35,795 bases of DNA. It comes from Chloroflexi bacterium OLB13 (GTDB lineage: Bacteria; Chloroflexota; Anaerolineae; Aggregatilineales; Phototrophicaceae). Position numbers and translations under genes: made by a program. Below are positions 1-8,636 of this stretch, one piece after another. The number at the start of each line of letters is the position of its first letter. The stretch's first letter is position 1. The DNA is taken from contig JZRA01000145.1 of assembly GCA_001567485.1 (NCBI GenBank), positions 1 to 35,795 of the forward strand, read 5' to 3'. The notes below the pieces were generated by a model. The model did no database searches. It was not told where the DNA came from and saw only the letters and a list, made by a program, of their open reading frames with translations.

Positions 1-330
1 ATCGACATCAACAAGCTGATCGTCGCGGCCGACGACCTCGACCTGCCTTTGGGGACACTGCGTCTGCGCAATGGCGGCGGCGACGGCGGACAACGCGGCG
101 TGCGCAGCATCATCCAGCACCTCGGCACGCGCGAATTTGCCCGTGCGCGCTGTGGCATCGGACGCCCGCCCGGCCAGATGGATCCGGCGGCCTACGTGCT
201 GCGGCCGTTCATGGGCGATGACATCATTAACGCGCAGATTATGGTCGAACACGCAGCTGACGCGGTTGAAACGTGGCTGACCGACGGCCTCGAACTGGCG
301 ATGACCCGTCACAACGGCATCGTGGTGTAG
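1..330 (+). CDS. pth: Peptidyl-tRNA hydrolase, C-terminal part (5' end outside window)
   Basis: This cytoplasmic enzyme releases peptides from peptidyl-tRNAs that drop off the ribosome. The reading frame is open from base 1 to a TAG at 328-330, giving 109 residues of the family's usual ~190. The segment DDLDLPLGTLRLR matches the region holding the catalytic Asp (Asp93 in the E. coli enzyme), followed by a Gly-rich loop, SIIQHLGT and GIGRPPG, which are diagnostic of the family. One oddity: the loop that reads GGHNG in E. coli (His113/Asn114) is GGQRG here, so two tRNA-contacting positions differ. The N-terminal catalytic His/Asn lie outside the window. The next gene is convergent and starts its stop codon 7 bases later, so nothing is co-transcribed downstream. 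Confidence 0.93.
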   Translation: MDINKLIVAADDLDLPLGTLRLRNGGGDGGQRGVRSIIQHLGTREFARARCGIGRPPGQMDPAAYVLRPFMGDDIINAQIMVEHAADAVETWLTDGLELAMTRHNGIVV

Positions 331-336
331 CGTCGC

Positions 337-1347
337 CTACAAGTTCACGAACCGCTTGGCGAGGCGCAGCTGAATGGGGAACACGCGGATCCAGTCGGCG
401 ATGGTCGCGTACTTGTGGCCGCGCTCTTTCATGTAGCGCCGCATCACGTTGACCGTGCCGGGCAGGATGTTCATGCCGCGCATCCGCTGCTCGATCAGCA
501 CGAAGGCGCGGTATTCACGGTCGCTCACATAGTCTTCCAAATACAGCGCGGTCAGCGCATACGCGAACAACTCGCGAAACTGCTCCTTCCACGTCGGGTA
601 CGCCGCGCGGAACTGCTCATTGACCGGCAGGGCCTGTTCGGCGGCTTCCTCGATCACACCGGGGTTGGCCTCCAGCTCGCGGTCGAGCAGCAGCTTGCCA
701 TAGCCGCCCAGCGCATTGAATAGGCTGTACGAGAGCATTGCCGGATCGTCATACGCCCACGGTGGATTGTCGCCCCACGCCAGCGGCGGAGGCGCAATGC
801 AAATCAGTTCGCCGTTGAACAGCACGGTGACTTCCCGGTCGCTGGGATACAACAGGTTCGGGACGAACACGAGCTTGGCCGGCACGTTATCGAAGAACTG
901 CGCGAGCAGGGATTGGAACCGCGCCGCATTGAAGACGTTGCGCGACTCCTCCTCGGCCTTTTCCCACGCCGCGCGCTCCTTCTCGAACCACAAGCTGAGT
1001 TTAGTGCGCTTGTTGAAGTCGCGGATGTTTGCGGCCAGATTGCTCGGAACCCACCCCGGCAGCGGCCGAACCAGCTCGAACGTCGTCGGATGCAGGTGCA
1101 TCGACAGCGCGAACAGCGTTTCGAGCGAAATCCCGTCATCCAGCAGGCTTTGAAGCTGGACAACGGTCGGGTCGGCGCTCATATCACCCAGCATACGCCG
1201 CGTATTGCGCGCGAACACGTGTACCCCATGCGGCCGACTCTTCTGGATCGACGCGGGATATCCCGTCACCGCGAGAAGCGCGCCCATCAGACGCACCCGC
1301 GTATCAATTCGGACTTCGACGTCGGCATCGACGCGAGAACCGCTCAT
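337..1347 (-). CDS. Uncharacterised protein, possibly DUF4932-like
   Basis: I do not recognise this protein with certainty. It is 336 residues if started at the ATG at 1345-1347, which has GGAGG four bases upstream; an ATG-like extension to 1419 is possible but has no ribosome site. It has no signal peptide or membrane segment, so it is probably cytoplasmic. The N-terminus (VEVRIDTRVRLMGALLAVTG) resembles the beginning of DUF4932-type proteins, which open with a 'VEVRVD..VEL' strand and then a helical region. No HExxH motif is visible, so I infer no protease activity. The middle is rich in Trp and charged residues (about 130-160). It lies 80 bases downstream of the M1 peptidase on the same strand and may be co-transcribed. 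A possible own -10 (TACAAT, minus strand, 1391-1396) is weak. Confidence 0.7.
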   Translation of the reverse strand: MSGSRVDADVEVRIDTRVRLMGALLAVTGYPASIQKSRPHGVHVFARNTRRMLGDMSADPTVVQLQSLLDDGISLETLFALSMHLHPTTFELVRPLPGWVPSNLAANIRDFNKRTKLSLWFEKERAAWEKAEEESRNVFNAARFQSLLAQFFDNVPAKLVFVPNLLYPSDREVTVLFNGELICIAPPPLAWGDNPPWAYDDPAMLSYSLFNALGGYGKLLLDRELEANPGVIEEAAEQALPVNEQFRAAYPTWKEQFRELFAYALTALYLEDYVSDREYRAFVLIEQRMRGMNILPGTVNVMRRYMKERGHKYATIADWIRVFPIQLRLAKRFVNL

Positions 1348-1427
1348 GCCGCCTCCACTTATGGCGTTCGGACAACTCCGCTGTAGGGGTATTGTACTGT
1401 AGACTGCGGCTTGCTGCATAAACGCTG

Positions 1428-2886
1428 TCAGCTGCCGAACAGGCCGAGCTGCGGGACATCCGGCACAGGGACGCCGTAAATCCAGCGGTCGAGCAGCTCC
1501 GGGACGCCTGAATCGCCGCTGATTTCCAACGCCAGATCGATGAAATCCTGAGTCGTTACATTACTGTAAGCGAATCGCGACACATACTCGCGCAGCAAAT
1601 CGAAAAAACGCCTCGTCGCCGATCTGAAGCCGCAGCGCATGAAGCACCCACGCCCCGCGCAGGTACACACTGCGGTTGAACAGCGCATCAGGCGGCGGAT
1701 CGCCCGGCGCGGCCGTCCCGCGCGCAGCATCCAACGGGCTGCTGATCTGCGAATAGAACGACACCATCATCCGGTCGGCGGCGGATCGACCGAGGGTCGC
1801 CTCAGTCCAAAGCGCCTGCGCATAAGTCGCAAAACCCTCATTGAGCCACAGGTCGCGCCACGTCGCCGGGGTCAGGCTGTCACCGAACCACTGATGCGCC
1901 AGTTCATGCGCGATCACGCTCTCGGATGAGGCGCCCGATCCCGTCGCCGTGCCGGAGATCACGTTGCGCCCGAACAGCGAAATCGTCTGCGTCTCCAACG
2001 CGAAGCCAAGCGGCACGTCCGCCACGACCACGCCGTACACGTCGAACGGAAACGGCCCGAACAGCGGCTCGAACGTGGCGATCATCTCGGCCTGCCGTGC
2101 GAATGTCTCCGCCGCTTGCTCAGCGATCGCCAGCGGGAAGTAATTGCGGATCACGAGACCGCTGTCGGTCACCTCACGCTGTTCCACGAACGTATTGATA
2201 TTGACCGTCGTCAGATAGGTCGCCATCGGGTGACTCATGCGCCATGTGTAGACGATGCGCTCCCCGTCTTTCTCGACGTTCTCAAGCACGCCGTTGGCGA
2301 CCGCGACATACGGCGCCGGCACGTCGATCACGAAGTCGAACAGCGCCTTGTCCAGCGGATGATCGTTGCACGGGAACCACGCCGCCGATCCATCAGGTTC
2401 GCTGGCGACCAGCACGCCGCCGCCATAGTGGAACCACCCGTTGTTGAAGTCGAGGCTGTCGCCGTCGCTGTCGGTTCCCGGCACGCCGTGATACTCGACC
2501 TCGACGACGAACGCTTCGCCATCGGGGATCGTCTGCTGCGGCGTGACCGTCATCTCACGCCCCTCGCGCGCAATCCGGGCATCGGCGCTATTCACCCGCA
2601 CCGCATCCACCGTCATGCCGAGGAAGTCGAGGTTGAACGACGAGAGCGACTGAGTCGCCAGCGCGGTGAGGGTGGTCTTGGCGCGTGTGATAGCCGCGAG
2701 ATCGTCGCTGACGACGACCTCGATCCGATACGACTCGACATCGTAGCCGCCGTTGCCTAAGCCGGGGTAGAAGTCATCGCCAATCCCCGCATCGCCGGGC
2801 GACTGCGCAGATACGGCCATCGTGGCCGTGACGATCACCCAGACGACGACGAATACCCGCAGTTGGCCCTTCGTTATCCATCCCAC
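1428..2886 (-). pseudogene. M1-family metallo-aminopeptidase, secreted, frame broken near the C-terminus
   Basis: A zinc aminopeptidase exported by an N-terminal signal peptide (hydrophobic stretch RVFVVVWVIVTATMAVSAQ). The likely start is the GTG at 2884-2886, preceded by GGGGTAGG. The first frame runs to 1561 (441 residues) and carries an ALETQT exopeptidase motif and the zinc site HELAHQWFGD with its third ligand in WLNEGFATY. The C-terminal helices then continue in another frame down to the TGA at 1428-1430. The switch point is the A6 run at 1603-1608 (T6 on the coding strand); removing one T joins GDEAF to FDLLREYVSRF perfectly. Either a sequencing/assembly slip or a real slippage mutation explains this. 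Active-site residues are all upstream of the break. It is divergent from the gene at 2965. Confidence 0.85.
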
Positions 2887-2924
2887 GTGCCTACCCCAAT
2901 TCTGAGCAGCGCCTGTATATCGTG

Positions 2925-2930
2925 TAGAAT
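2925..2930 (+). promoter_or_regulatory. Possible -10 box for the gene at 2965
   Basis: TAGAAT sits 34 bases before the ATG at 2965. The spacing-appropriate upstream hexamer CTGAGC (2902-2907) is a poor -35, so this is a weak candidate in the 78-base divergent gap. Confidence 0.2.
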
Positions 2931-2964
2931 ACCGTCCTGCGCTTCGATCATACCGGACGTGCAT

Positions 2965-3801
2965 ATGACCGGACAGTACATCCAACGGGTTCCTAACCGC
3001 CGCCGCCGGGGCTGCGTCTTTACCGGTCTGGTTGTGGTCATCATCTTCGCTGTGCTGGCCGTCGTCCTGCTGCCGCATCTGCCGGAGATCGCGCTGAGAC
3101 TCGCAGGTTTCCGTGAACTCGGCGATTCTTCGCTTCTTGTGAGTGACGCGGGCAGATTATTCGGCACGCCCTCAACCTCGCTGGTCACCGCGTCAATAGG
3201 GCCAACCGGCGAGTCACCCGCGCCAGACGCGCCCGAAAGCCCCAACATCGGGTCGACCAGTGCGGAGGCAGCACCTTCTCCCGAAATCGCAGTGGTCGAG
3301 GCCATCGATTCATCCCCGCAAACGCTGAGCGTCGATATCCCGAACGTTGGAATCATCCCGCTTGAAGGCGCACAGCGGATGCTCGTCAACGGGGTCGAGT
3401 CAACCGTGGTCACGATGGGCGAAGTGCAGCTCAACGCGTTGTGCCGGGCGCGGGTGGCGCTTTGTGGCGATACCCCCACGCCGCCGGTGTACGGCGCGAC
3501 GGTCGACTTGAAAACAGGCGGCGCGATGATTTACGGGATCATCAATTTTCCGCAGTTCGGCATCTACCAGTCCGTGGGCGTGGCCGTGCGGGTGGACGGC
3601 GCAGAGGCTGATGTGCTCGCCATCGACTACAACGGAAGGTTGTACGCCGTGCCAGAAGGCGGTATCGGGGACGCCATCGCCAACATCGAACAGCGCGCCC
3701 ACGATGCCCTGACGCAGGTGGTCGGCGCGATTGGCGACGAGTCGGTTCGGTTCGTCGGCGCGTTTTTGACCGACGACGACGTGACGCTGGTTTTCCGCTA
3801 A
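2965..3801 (+). CDS. Membrane-anchored extracytoplasmic protein of unknown function
   Basis: I do not recognise a family. The protein is 278 residues from the ATG at 2965. A basic N-terminus (RVPNRRRRG) is followed by one strongly hydrophobic segment (about residues 17-38, VFTGLVVVIIFAVLAVVLL), the signature of a signal anchor with the rest outside the cell. Residues ~55-105 form a Ser/Pro/Ala-rich linker, then comes a compact beta-rich domain with two Cys (in LCRARVALCG) that could form a disulphide. The domain appears to include a homology to ligand-type or DUF4230-like folds only by its strand pattern, so I assign no function. It is divergent from the M1 peptidase and precedes gltX by 98 bases, so it is probably a separate transcription unit. 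Confidence 0.75.
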   Translation: MTGQYIQRVPNRRRRGCVFTGLVVVIIFAVLAVVLLPHLPEIALRLAGFRELGDSSLLVSDAGRLFGTPSTSLVTASIGPTGESPAPDAPESPNIGSTSAEAAPSPEIAVVEAIDSSPQTLSVDIPNVGIIPLEGAQRMLVNGVESTVVTMGEVQLNALCRARVALCGDTPTPPVYGATVDLKTGGAMIYGIINFPQFGIYQSVGVAVRVDGAEADVLAIDYNGRLYAVPEGGIGDAIANIEQRAHDALTQVVGAIGDESVRFVGAFLTDDDVTLVFR

Positions 3802-3818
3802 CGCGCCATAACCCGGCG

Positions 3819-3847
3819 TTCACGACTGGCGCGCGTTTCGGTACACT
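3819..3847 (+). promoter_or_regulatory. Candidate sigma-70-type promoter for gltX
   Basis: TTCACG (3819-3824) and TACACT (3842-3847) are separated by 17 bases and lie ~53 bases before the gltX ATG. Both hexamers match the consensus at 4 or more positions. Confidence 0.4.
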
Positions 3848-3899
3848 GTAGCCGACGCTATCCGACGCCGCTGCGCGTCCTATCACCGCGAGAGAACCC

Positions 3900-5408
3900 A
3901 TGACCGACGCCAACCGCCCCGTGCGCACTCGCTTTGCCCCTAGCCCGACCGGATCGCTGCACATCGGCGGCCTGCGCATGGCCTTGTGGGCTTGGCTGTT
4001 TGCGCGTCATCACGGCGGGCAGTTTATCCTGCGCATCGAGGACACCGACCAGAAGCGCTACGACCCGAACGCGCTGCAAACCCTGCTGGAAGCCCTGCGC
4101 TGGGTGGGCGTGGATTGGGACGAAGGGCCGGAAGTCGGCGGGCCGTACGGGCCTTACGTCCAGAGCGAACGGCTCGCGCTGTATCAAGAATGGGCGAAGT
4201 GGCTGGTCGACAACGATCACGCGTACTACTGCTACTGCTCGTCAGAGCGTTTGGAGCAGGTCAACAAAGAGAAGCAGGCGGCGGGGATTCCGCCCGGCTA
4301 CAACCGCCGCTGCCGCTATGCCTCGCCGGACGAACTCGCGGCGCTCAAGGCGGAAGCCGAGGCCGACGGGCGCAGTCCGGTCATCCGCCTGAAGATGCCG
4401 CGCGAAGGCAAGACGCTCTTCCCCGATCTCGTGCGCGGAGAGGTGGAGTTTGAAAACGAGTCGATTCAGGACGCCGTGCTGCTCAAGGGCGACGGCTTCC
4501 CGACGTATCACCTCGCCGTCGTGGTGGACGATCACTTCATGCGCATCAGCCATGTGATGCGTGGGATCGAGTGGCTCCCATCCGCGCCGCTGCACATGCA
4601 GCTCTGGAAAGCGTTCGGGTGGGAGATGCCGCAGTACGCACACCTGCCGGTGATGCTCAACCCGAACGGCAAGGGCAAGATCAGCAAGCGCAAGCCGCCG
4701 GTGGACGCCAAAGGCAACGTGCTGCCAGTGATGGTGCATGACTACATCAAAGGCGGTTATCTCGCCCCCGCGCTGGCGAACTTATTAGTCGGGATCGGCT
4801 GGAACTTCGGCGATGAAGTCGAGGTCTTCAGCATGGACGAGGCGCGCGAACGATTCAACGACTTCAGCCGCATCAACCCGTCCAACAGCGCGTTCCCGAT
4901 GGAAAAGCTGGAGTGGATCAACGGGCTGTACATCCGCGAGAAGATGACGCCCGATGCGCTCGCCGACGCCCTGCGCGCCCCGCTGGAAGCGGCGGGCCTG
5001 AACGTCGATATGGAGACGCTGCGCAAGGTCGCGCCGCTGGTGCAGACACGCATCAAGACGCTCAACGATGTGGTCGACATGGCCGGATTCTTCTTCAAGC
5101 CGGAGTTCACACCGCCGCCGGTCGAGAAGCTCATTCAGAAGAAGATGGACGCGGCCAGCACAAAGCGCGCGCTCGAAGCCTGTATCCCGGTGATCGAGGC
5201 GGTCGATCCGTTCACCGCCGACAAGCTGCTTGGAGCCTTCACCGAACTTGGACAGGAGCTTGGCCTGAACAACTCGCAGATGTTCGGCGTGCTGCGCGTG
5301 GCCGTCAGCGGTCAGGCGATCTCGACGCCGACCTTCGAGACGATGGAGATCGTCGGGCGAGAGGAAACACTGCGGCGCGTCAGGCTGGCGATCGGCTTGG
5401 TGAGCTGA
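3900..5408 (+). CDS. gltX: Glutamyl-tRNA synthetase
   Basis: A class I aminoacyl-tRNA synthetase charging tRNA-Glu with glutamate in the cytoplasm. The 502 residues are close to the usual length (~470-500). The HIGH-type signature lies in APSPTGSLHIGG (His21, Gly23-24) and the KMSKS-type signature is KISKRK (about 260-265). The Glu-specific catalytic region (LRIEDTDQKRY) and the helical anticodon-binding domain from about residue 330 are present, so the gene is full length. The start ATG follows GAGAG. The gene is monocistronic: rodA converges on it from the other strand with only six bases between the stop codons. The sequence does not tell whether the enzyme is discriminating or also charges tRNA-Gln; no gatCAB genes are in the window. 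Confidence 0.97.
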   Translation: MTDANRPVRTRFAPSPTGSLHIGGLRMALWAWLFARHHGGQFILRIEDTDQKRYDPNALQTLLEALRWVGVDWDEGPEVGGPYGPYVQSERLALYQEWAKWLVDNDHAYYCYCSSERLEQVNKEKQAAGIPPGYNRRCRYASPDELAALKAEAEADGRSPVIRLKMPREGKTLFPDLVRGEVEFENESIQDAVLLKGDGFPTYHLAVVVDDHFMRISHVMRGIEWLPSAPLHMQLWKAFGWEMPQYAHLPVMLNPNGKGKISKRKPPVDAKGNVLPVMVHDYIKGGYLAPALANLLVGIGWNFGDEVEVFSMDEARERFNDFSRINPSNSAFPMEKLEWINGLYIREKMTPDALADALRAPLEAAGLNVDMETLRKVAPLVQTRIKTLNDVVDMAGFFFKPEFTPPPVEKLIQKKMDAASTKRALEACIPVIEAVDPFTADKLLGAFTELGQELGLNNSQMFGVLRVAVSGQAISTPTFETMEIVGREETLRRVRLAIGLVS

Positions 5409-5414
5409 GCGGCT

Positions 5415-6515
5415 TCAGACCGTCCGGCGGCGGCGCATGATGACGCTCTGCGCCAGCCCGATGCCCATCATCAGCGAGAGCAGCGACGTGCCGCCCGAAC
5501 TCACGAACGGCAGTGTCAACCCGGTAACAGGCAGCATTTGCAGGTTCATGCCGATCGACACGAACGTCTGAAAGAAGATGATCGCAGAGACGCCATAACA
5601 GATCATCGCGCCCAGCGGGTCGGCGGCGAGCCGTGCGCCGCGCATGATGCGCAGGATCACGACGCCGATCAGCCCCATCACGATCATGCCGCCGACGAAC
5701 CCGAATTCCTCGGCGATCACGCTGAAGATGAAGTCGGTGTGCCGCACGCGCAAGAAGCGCAGGCGGTTTTGCCCGCTGGGGGCCGCATAGCCCTTGCCTA
5801 GCAGCCCGCCCGACCCGATTGAGATGATCGCCTGACGGATGTTGTAGAACGCCTGCGGGTCGCCTTCCGGGTTGAGAAACGTCGTGATACGGCTCTGCTG
5901 ATACGGGCGCATCTGCGAGTACACCAGCGGCGCGGCGATGAGCAGCACCAGCGTGAAAATCACGATATGCCGTATCTTCAGACCGGCACCCCACACCAGC
6001 GCGAACCAGATCACCGCGAACACGATGGTCGTGCCGAGGTTGGGTTGGATAAACACCAAACCCGCCGGTATCGCAAGGTGCAGCAGCGAGCCGCCCAACA
6101 CGCGCAGATCGCCGATGCGGGTGTAGCGCTTCGACAGATACGTGCCCAGCGTGATGATGATGAAGATCTTGCCGATCTCGCTGGGCTGAATGCGGATTCC
6201 GAAGTTGATCCACCGCTGCGCGCCTGCATCGCCGACAACGCCGAGCGCCAACACCAGCACCAGCAGCACAACCATCGTCAAGTACAGCCACAGCGATAGG
6301 CCGCCCAGCGTGCGATAATCGACCGACGCTAGAAACACCATGACGCCGAGGCCGATCACGGCATACAGCACTTGGTCAGACACACGCGTGCGCAGTTCGT
6401 CGTCGATGGCGTCGAACGTGGCGCTGCGAATCATGAACAGTCCGATGACGATCAGCAGGCCGACCGCAGCGAGCAGCACATAATCGAAATTTCGCCAAAG
6501 GCTTTGGGAGCGCAT
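5415..6515 (-). CDS. rodA: SEDS-family peptidoglycan glycosyltransferase RodA
   Basis: This polytopic membrane enzyme polymerises lipid II during cell elongation, working with a class B penicillin-binding protein. The ~366 residues contain about ten hydrophobic helices. SEDS signatures are clear: INFGIRIQPSEIGK, an extracellular loop with FIFSVIAEEFGFVGG (the region holding the catalytic acidic residue in RodA/FtsW) and the C-terminal TLPFVSSGGTS. It is called RodA rather than FtsW because of the short N-terminus and the partner min genes, but FtsW cannot be fully excluded. Two starts are possible: ATG at 6515 (chosen) or GTG at 6524; neither has a strong ribosome site. It follows minE by 91 bases on the same strand, suggesting a minCDE-rodA transcription unit. 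Confidence 0.92.
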   Translation of the reverse strand: MRSQSLWRNFDYVLLAAVGLLIVIGLFMIRSATFDAIDDELRTRVSDQVLYAVIGLGVMVFLASVDYRTLGGLSLWLYLTMVVLLVLVLALGVVGDAGAQRWINFGIRIQPSEIGKIFIIITLGTYLSKRYTRIGDLRVLGGSLLHLAIPAGLVFIQPNLGTTIVFAVIWFALVWGAGLKIRHIVIFTLVLLIAAPLVYSQMRPYQQSRITTFLNPEGDPQAFYNIRQAIISIGSGGLLGKGYAAPSGQNRLRFLRVRHTDFIFSVIAEEFGFVGGMIVMGLIGVVILRIMRGARLAADPLGAMICYGVSAIIFFQTFVSIGMNLQMLPVTGLTLPFVSSGGTSLLSLMMGIGLAQSVIMRRRRTV

Positions 6516-6606
6516 CACCGTCACCCGAACATCCGGACGGATGGGGGCATTATAGGTCGGCGGCGCCTAAGATAACACCCTTGCAACCCTGCGCTTGCGC
6601 ACCGCC

Positions 6607-6921
6607 TTACGCGTCGAGATCGTCGTCGTCGTTGTCTTCCAGCGCCCCACGCGGGGTGCTCAGAGTCTTTGCGAACGGCACTTCGGCGATGAGCAGGTTG
6701 ATGTCCCCCTCACTGGGCTTGAGCGCGATGTCAATCGACTCTCCGGCGACCTGCACATACTTGGAGATCACCTGCAAGATCTCCTCCTTCATCGCCGTCA
6801 TCAAGTCCGGGGGAAGGTTAATCCGGTCGTGGACGAGGACGAACTGGAGGCGCCGCTTTGCCGCTTGTGCACTGGACTCTTCTTTGCTGCGCCCAAACAG
6901 GCGTCCTAGAAAGTTCGACAT
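6607..6921 (-). CDS. minE: Cell division topological specificity factor MinE
   Basis: MinE stimulates the MinD ATPase and drives the Min system away from midcell. The protein is 104 residues, close to the ~90 of E. coli. The N-terminus MSNFLGRLFGRSK is a typical amphipathic membrane-binding sequence. The anti-MinCD segment follows at about 20-33 (KRRLQFVLVHDR), then the helix LPPDLMTAMKEEILQVISKY and the beta-strand topological domain. The last ~20 residues are very acidic (NDDDDLDA), an extension compared with E. coli. It starts 30 bases after the probable true minD stop at 6952, so it is translationally close to minD. Confidence 0.95.
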   Translation of the reverse strand: MSNFLGRLFGRSKEESSAQAAKRRLQFVLVHDRINLPPDLMTAMKEEILQVISKYVQVAGESIDIALKPSEGDINLLIAEVPFAKTLSTPRGALEDNDDDDLDA

Positions 6922-6983
6922 GACCGGCTCTCCCTGTCCACCCCGACCCTGTTACCGACCACCGAACAGCCGGCCCAAGCGCC

Positions 6984-7748
6984 CTAACAGCCCGCTTTGC
7001 GCATCAAGCTGCAAGAAAGGTACGTCCTCGCCGCACAACCGCGCGCGATATTGCGAAATGCCTGACCGGAACGCGAGTTGTCTTGAAGCGTTACCGGGGT
7101 TCCGCTGTTCGACGCCGACACTACCGCTTCGTCGTCGGGCACAATGCCGATCAGCTTGACCGCCAGAATGTCGGTCACGTCGTCCGCCGAAAGCATATCG
7201 CCCTTGCGCACCAAGTCCATCTTAACCCGATTCAGAATCAGCCGCGCCGGGCCTTTGTTCTCAGCCTCAATCAGCCCAATCACCCGGTCGGCATCACGCA
7301 CAGCGGATACTTCGGGATTCGTCACGATCAGGATGTCGTCGGCCGGCGCCATGGCATTACGGAAACCGCGTTCGATGCCGGCCGGGCTGTCGATCAGGAT
7401 AAAGTCGAACTCCTTGCGCAAGTCGTTGCACAACTGCACCATGTCCGCCGGACTCACGGCGCTCTTGTCGCGCGTCTGCGCCGCCGGGATCAAGTACAGG
7501 TCGGGGAACTGCTTGTGCTTAATCATGGCCTGCTTAACCTTCGCGCGGCCCTCGACCACATCGACGAGGTCGTACACGATCCGGTTTTCGAGGCCCATCA
7601 CAATATCGAGGTTGCGCAAACCGATGTCCGCGTCAATCACCACGACTCGCTTGTCCAGCCGGGCAAGCGCGAGGCCAAGATTAGCGGTTGTGGTCGTTTT
7701 CCCGACGCCGCCCTTTCCCGACGTGACAGTGACAACCCTGCCCCCCAT
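6984..7748 (-). CDS. minD: Septum site-determining ATPase MinD, C-terminus out of frame as sequenced
   Basis: A ParA/MinD-type ATPase that binds the membrane as an ATP dimer and recruits MinC. The deviant Walker A motif SGKGGVGKTT (residues 10-19, signature Lys12 and Lys17), the VVIDADIGLRNLD switch and the DFILIDSPAG Walker B region are intact. As sequenced it ends after 254 residues with a non-family tail (GCAARTYLSCSLMRKAGC). Reading one base over from about 7039-7047 gives RLCGEDVPFLQLD, then the amphipathic membrane-targeting helix GLLGRLGRLFGG, stopping at TAA 6952-6954 (265 residues, the usual length). One base appears to be missing in the GCGCGCGG stretch. The gene starts 6 bases after the minC stop. 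Confidence 0.93.
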   Translation of the reverse strand: MGGRVVTVTSGKGGVGKTTTTANLGLALARLDKRVVVIDADIGLRNLDIVMGLENRIVYDLVDVVEGRAKVKQAMIKHKQFPDLYLIPAAQTRDKSAVSPADMVQLCNDLRKEFDFILIDSPAGIERGFRNAMAPADDILIVTNPEVSAVRDADRVIGLIEAENKGPARLILNRVKMDLVRKGDMLSADDVTDILAVKLIGIVPDDEAVVSASNSGTPVTLQDNSRSGQAFRNIARGCAARTYLSCSLMRKAGC

Positions 7749-7754
7749 GCGCTG

Positions 7755-8480
7755 CTAATCCTTTCGTGCCGTGCGCTGCCACGGCTCCACCACGATGAAA
7801 TCCCCTTCGATGCGCGCCATCTCTGGCCGCGTGCGCCGCCAGCGCCCTTTGTCTTGCGGCGCGATGCTGTAGCGGTCAGCGATGCGAAGCTGCGTCGGCG
7901 CCATTTCGAGCGCGCATACACGGGCGGTCACGTCCCCGATTGCGCCGGCATGAACCGTGCCGCGCAGCACCCCCCAGATCACGATGTCGCCCGCCGCGAT
8001 AATCTCCGCGCCGGCGTTGACATCACCCAGTACCACGACATGCCCATCGCTGCGAACCGACCGTCCCGAACGAAGCGTGCGCGGCACGAGCAGCCCCACC
8101 ACCGTGTCTTCGTTGGGGTCGAAGGGCTGCGTCCGGTAACGCTGGGTCGCGCCCATGTCGTCCGACTCCGGTGCGACCGACGCGGGGCCGGTGCGCAGAT
8201 CCAACGACTCGGCCGCATCGGTCGTAGTCGGGCTGTCCGACATGATCTTCGACAGCGCGAGCTTACGATTATCGAGCGCCGCCTTCAAGGACGACAAACC
8301 GTGGCGTGTTACGGGCCGCGAGCCGAGGTTGATCGTCAGTTTCGCGCCGGCGAAGAACGCCGCCTGCTTGTCGAGTTTCTCCACCAGTTCACCGACCGCG
8401 GACATCCACTCGCTGTTCTCGTCGATGAGAATCAGCAAGCCGTCGCGCACGCCTTTGATATCGATTTTCGCGTCGGTCAT
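7755..8480 (-). CDS. minC: Septum site-determining protein MinC
   Basis: This inhibitor of FtsZ assembly is brought to the membrane by MinD. The 241 residues comprise a divergent N-terminal domain (about 1-100, beginning MTDAKIDIKGVRDGLLI), a linker, and the C-terminal beta-helix domain (about 130-200) with the signatures RTLRSGRSVRSDGHVVVLGD and GVLRGTVHAG, which form the MinD-binding and dimer surface. I chose the ATG at 8480; a TTG at 8513 is also in frame but a candidate -10 (TATACT, minus strand, 8523-8528) would place the transcript start only a few bases from it. It is the first gene of the min operon. Confidence 0.93.
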   Translation of the reverse strand: MTDAKIDIKGVRDGLLILIDENSEWMSAVGELVEKLDKQAAFFAGAKLTINLGSRPVTRHGLSSLKAALDNRKLALSKIMSDSPTTTDAAESLDLRTGPASVAPESDDMGATQRYRTQPFDPNEDTVVGLLVPRTLRSGRSVRSDGHVVVLGDVNAGAEIIAAGDIVIWGVLRGTVHAGAIGDVTARVCALEMAPTQLRIADRYSIAPQDKGRWRRTRPEMARIEGDFIVVEPWQRTARKD

Positions 8481-8522
8481 TCCGTGCTTCCGCTTGCGGA
8501 GGAGCTTTGACAATAACCGACC

Positions 8523-8528
8523 AGTATA
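8523..8528 (-). promoter_or_regulatory. Possible -10 box for the minCDE-rodA operon
   Basis: TATACT on the minus strand, 43 bases before the minC ATG. No convincing -35 hexamer is visible 16-18 bases upstream. Confidence 0.3.
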
Positions 8529-8598
8529 ACGTAACTCTACCGGTTATGCAGGCGGCTGTATGGTGTGTTCAGCGAGCATGAGTTCAAGCGTTCACGGC

Positions 8599-8624
8599 CA
8601 TGACTCCTGTCATGCTGTGTCATG
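8599..8624. promoter_or_regulatory. Candidate operator: CATGAC/GTCATG half-sites
   Basis: CATGAC-TCCT-GTCATG is a perfect 6-base inverted repeat (8599-8614). A third half-site TGTCATG follows at 8618-8624, 13 bases before the candidate -10 at 8637. The layout resembles a repressor site overlapping the -35 region of the ferredoxin promoter. No regulator gene is nearby. Confidence 0.35.
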
Positions 8625-8636
8625 CGAGTTCTATCG

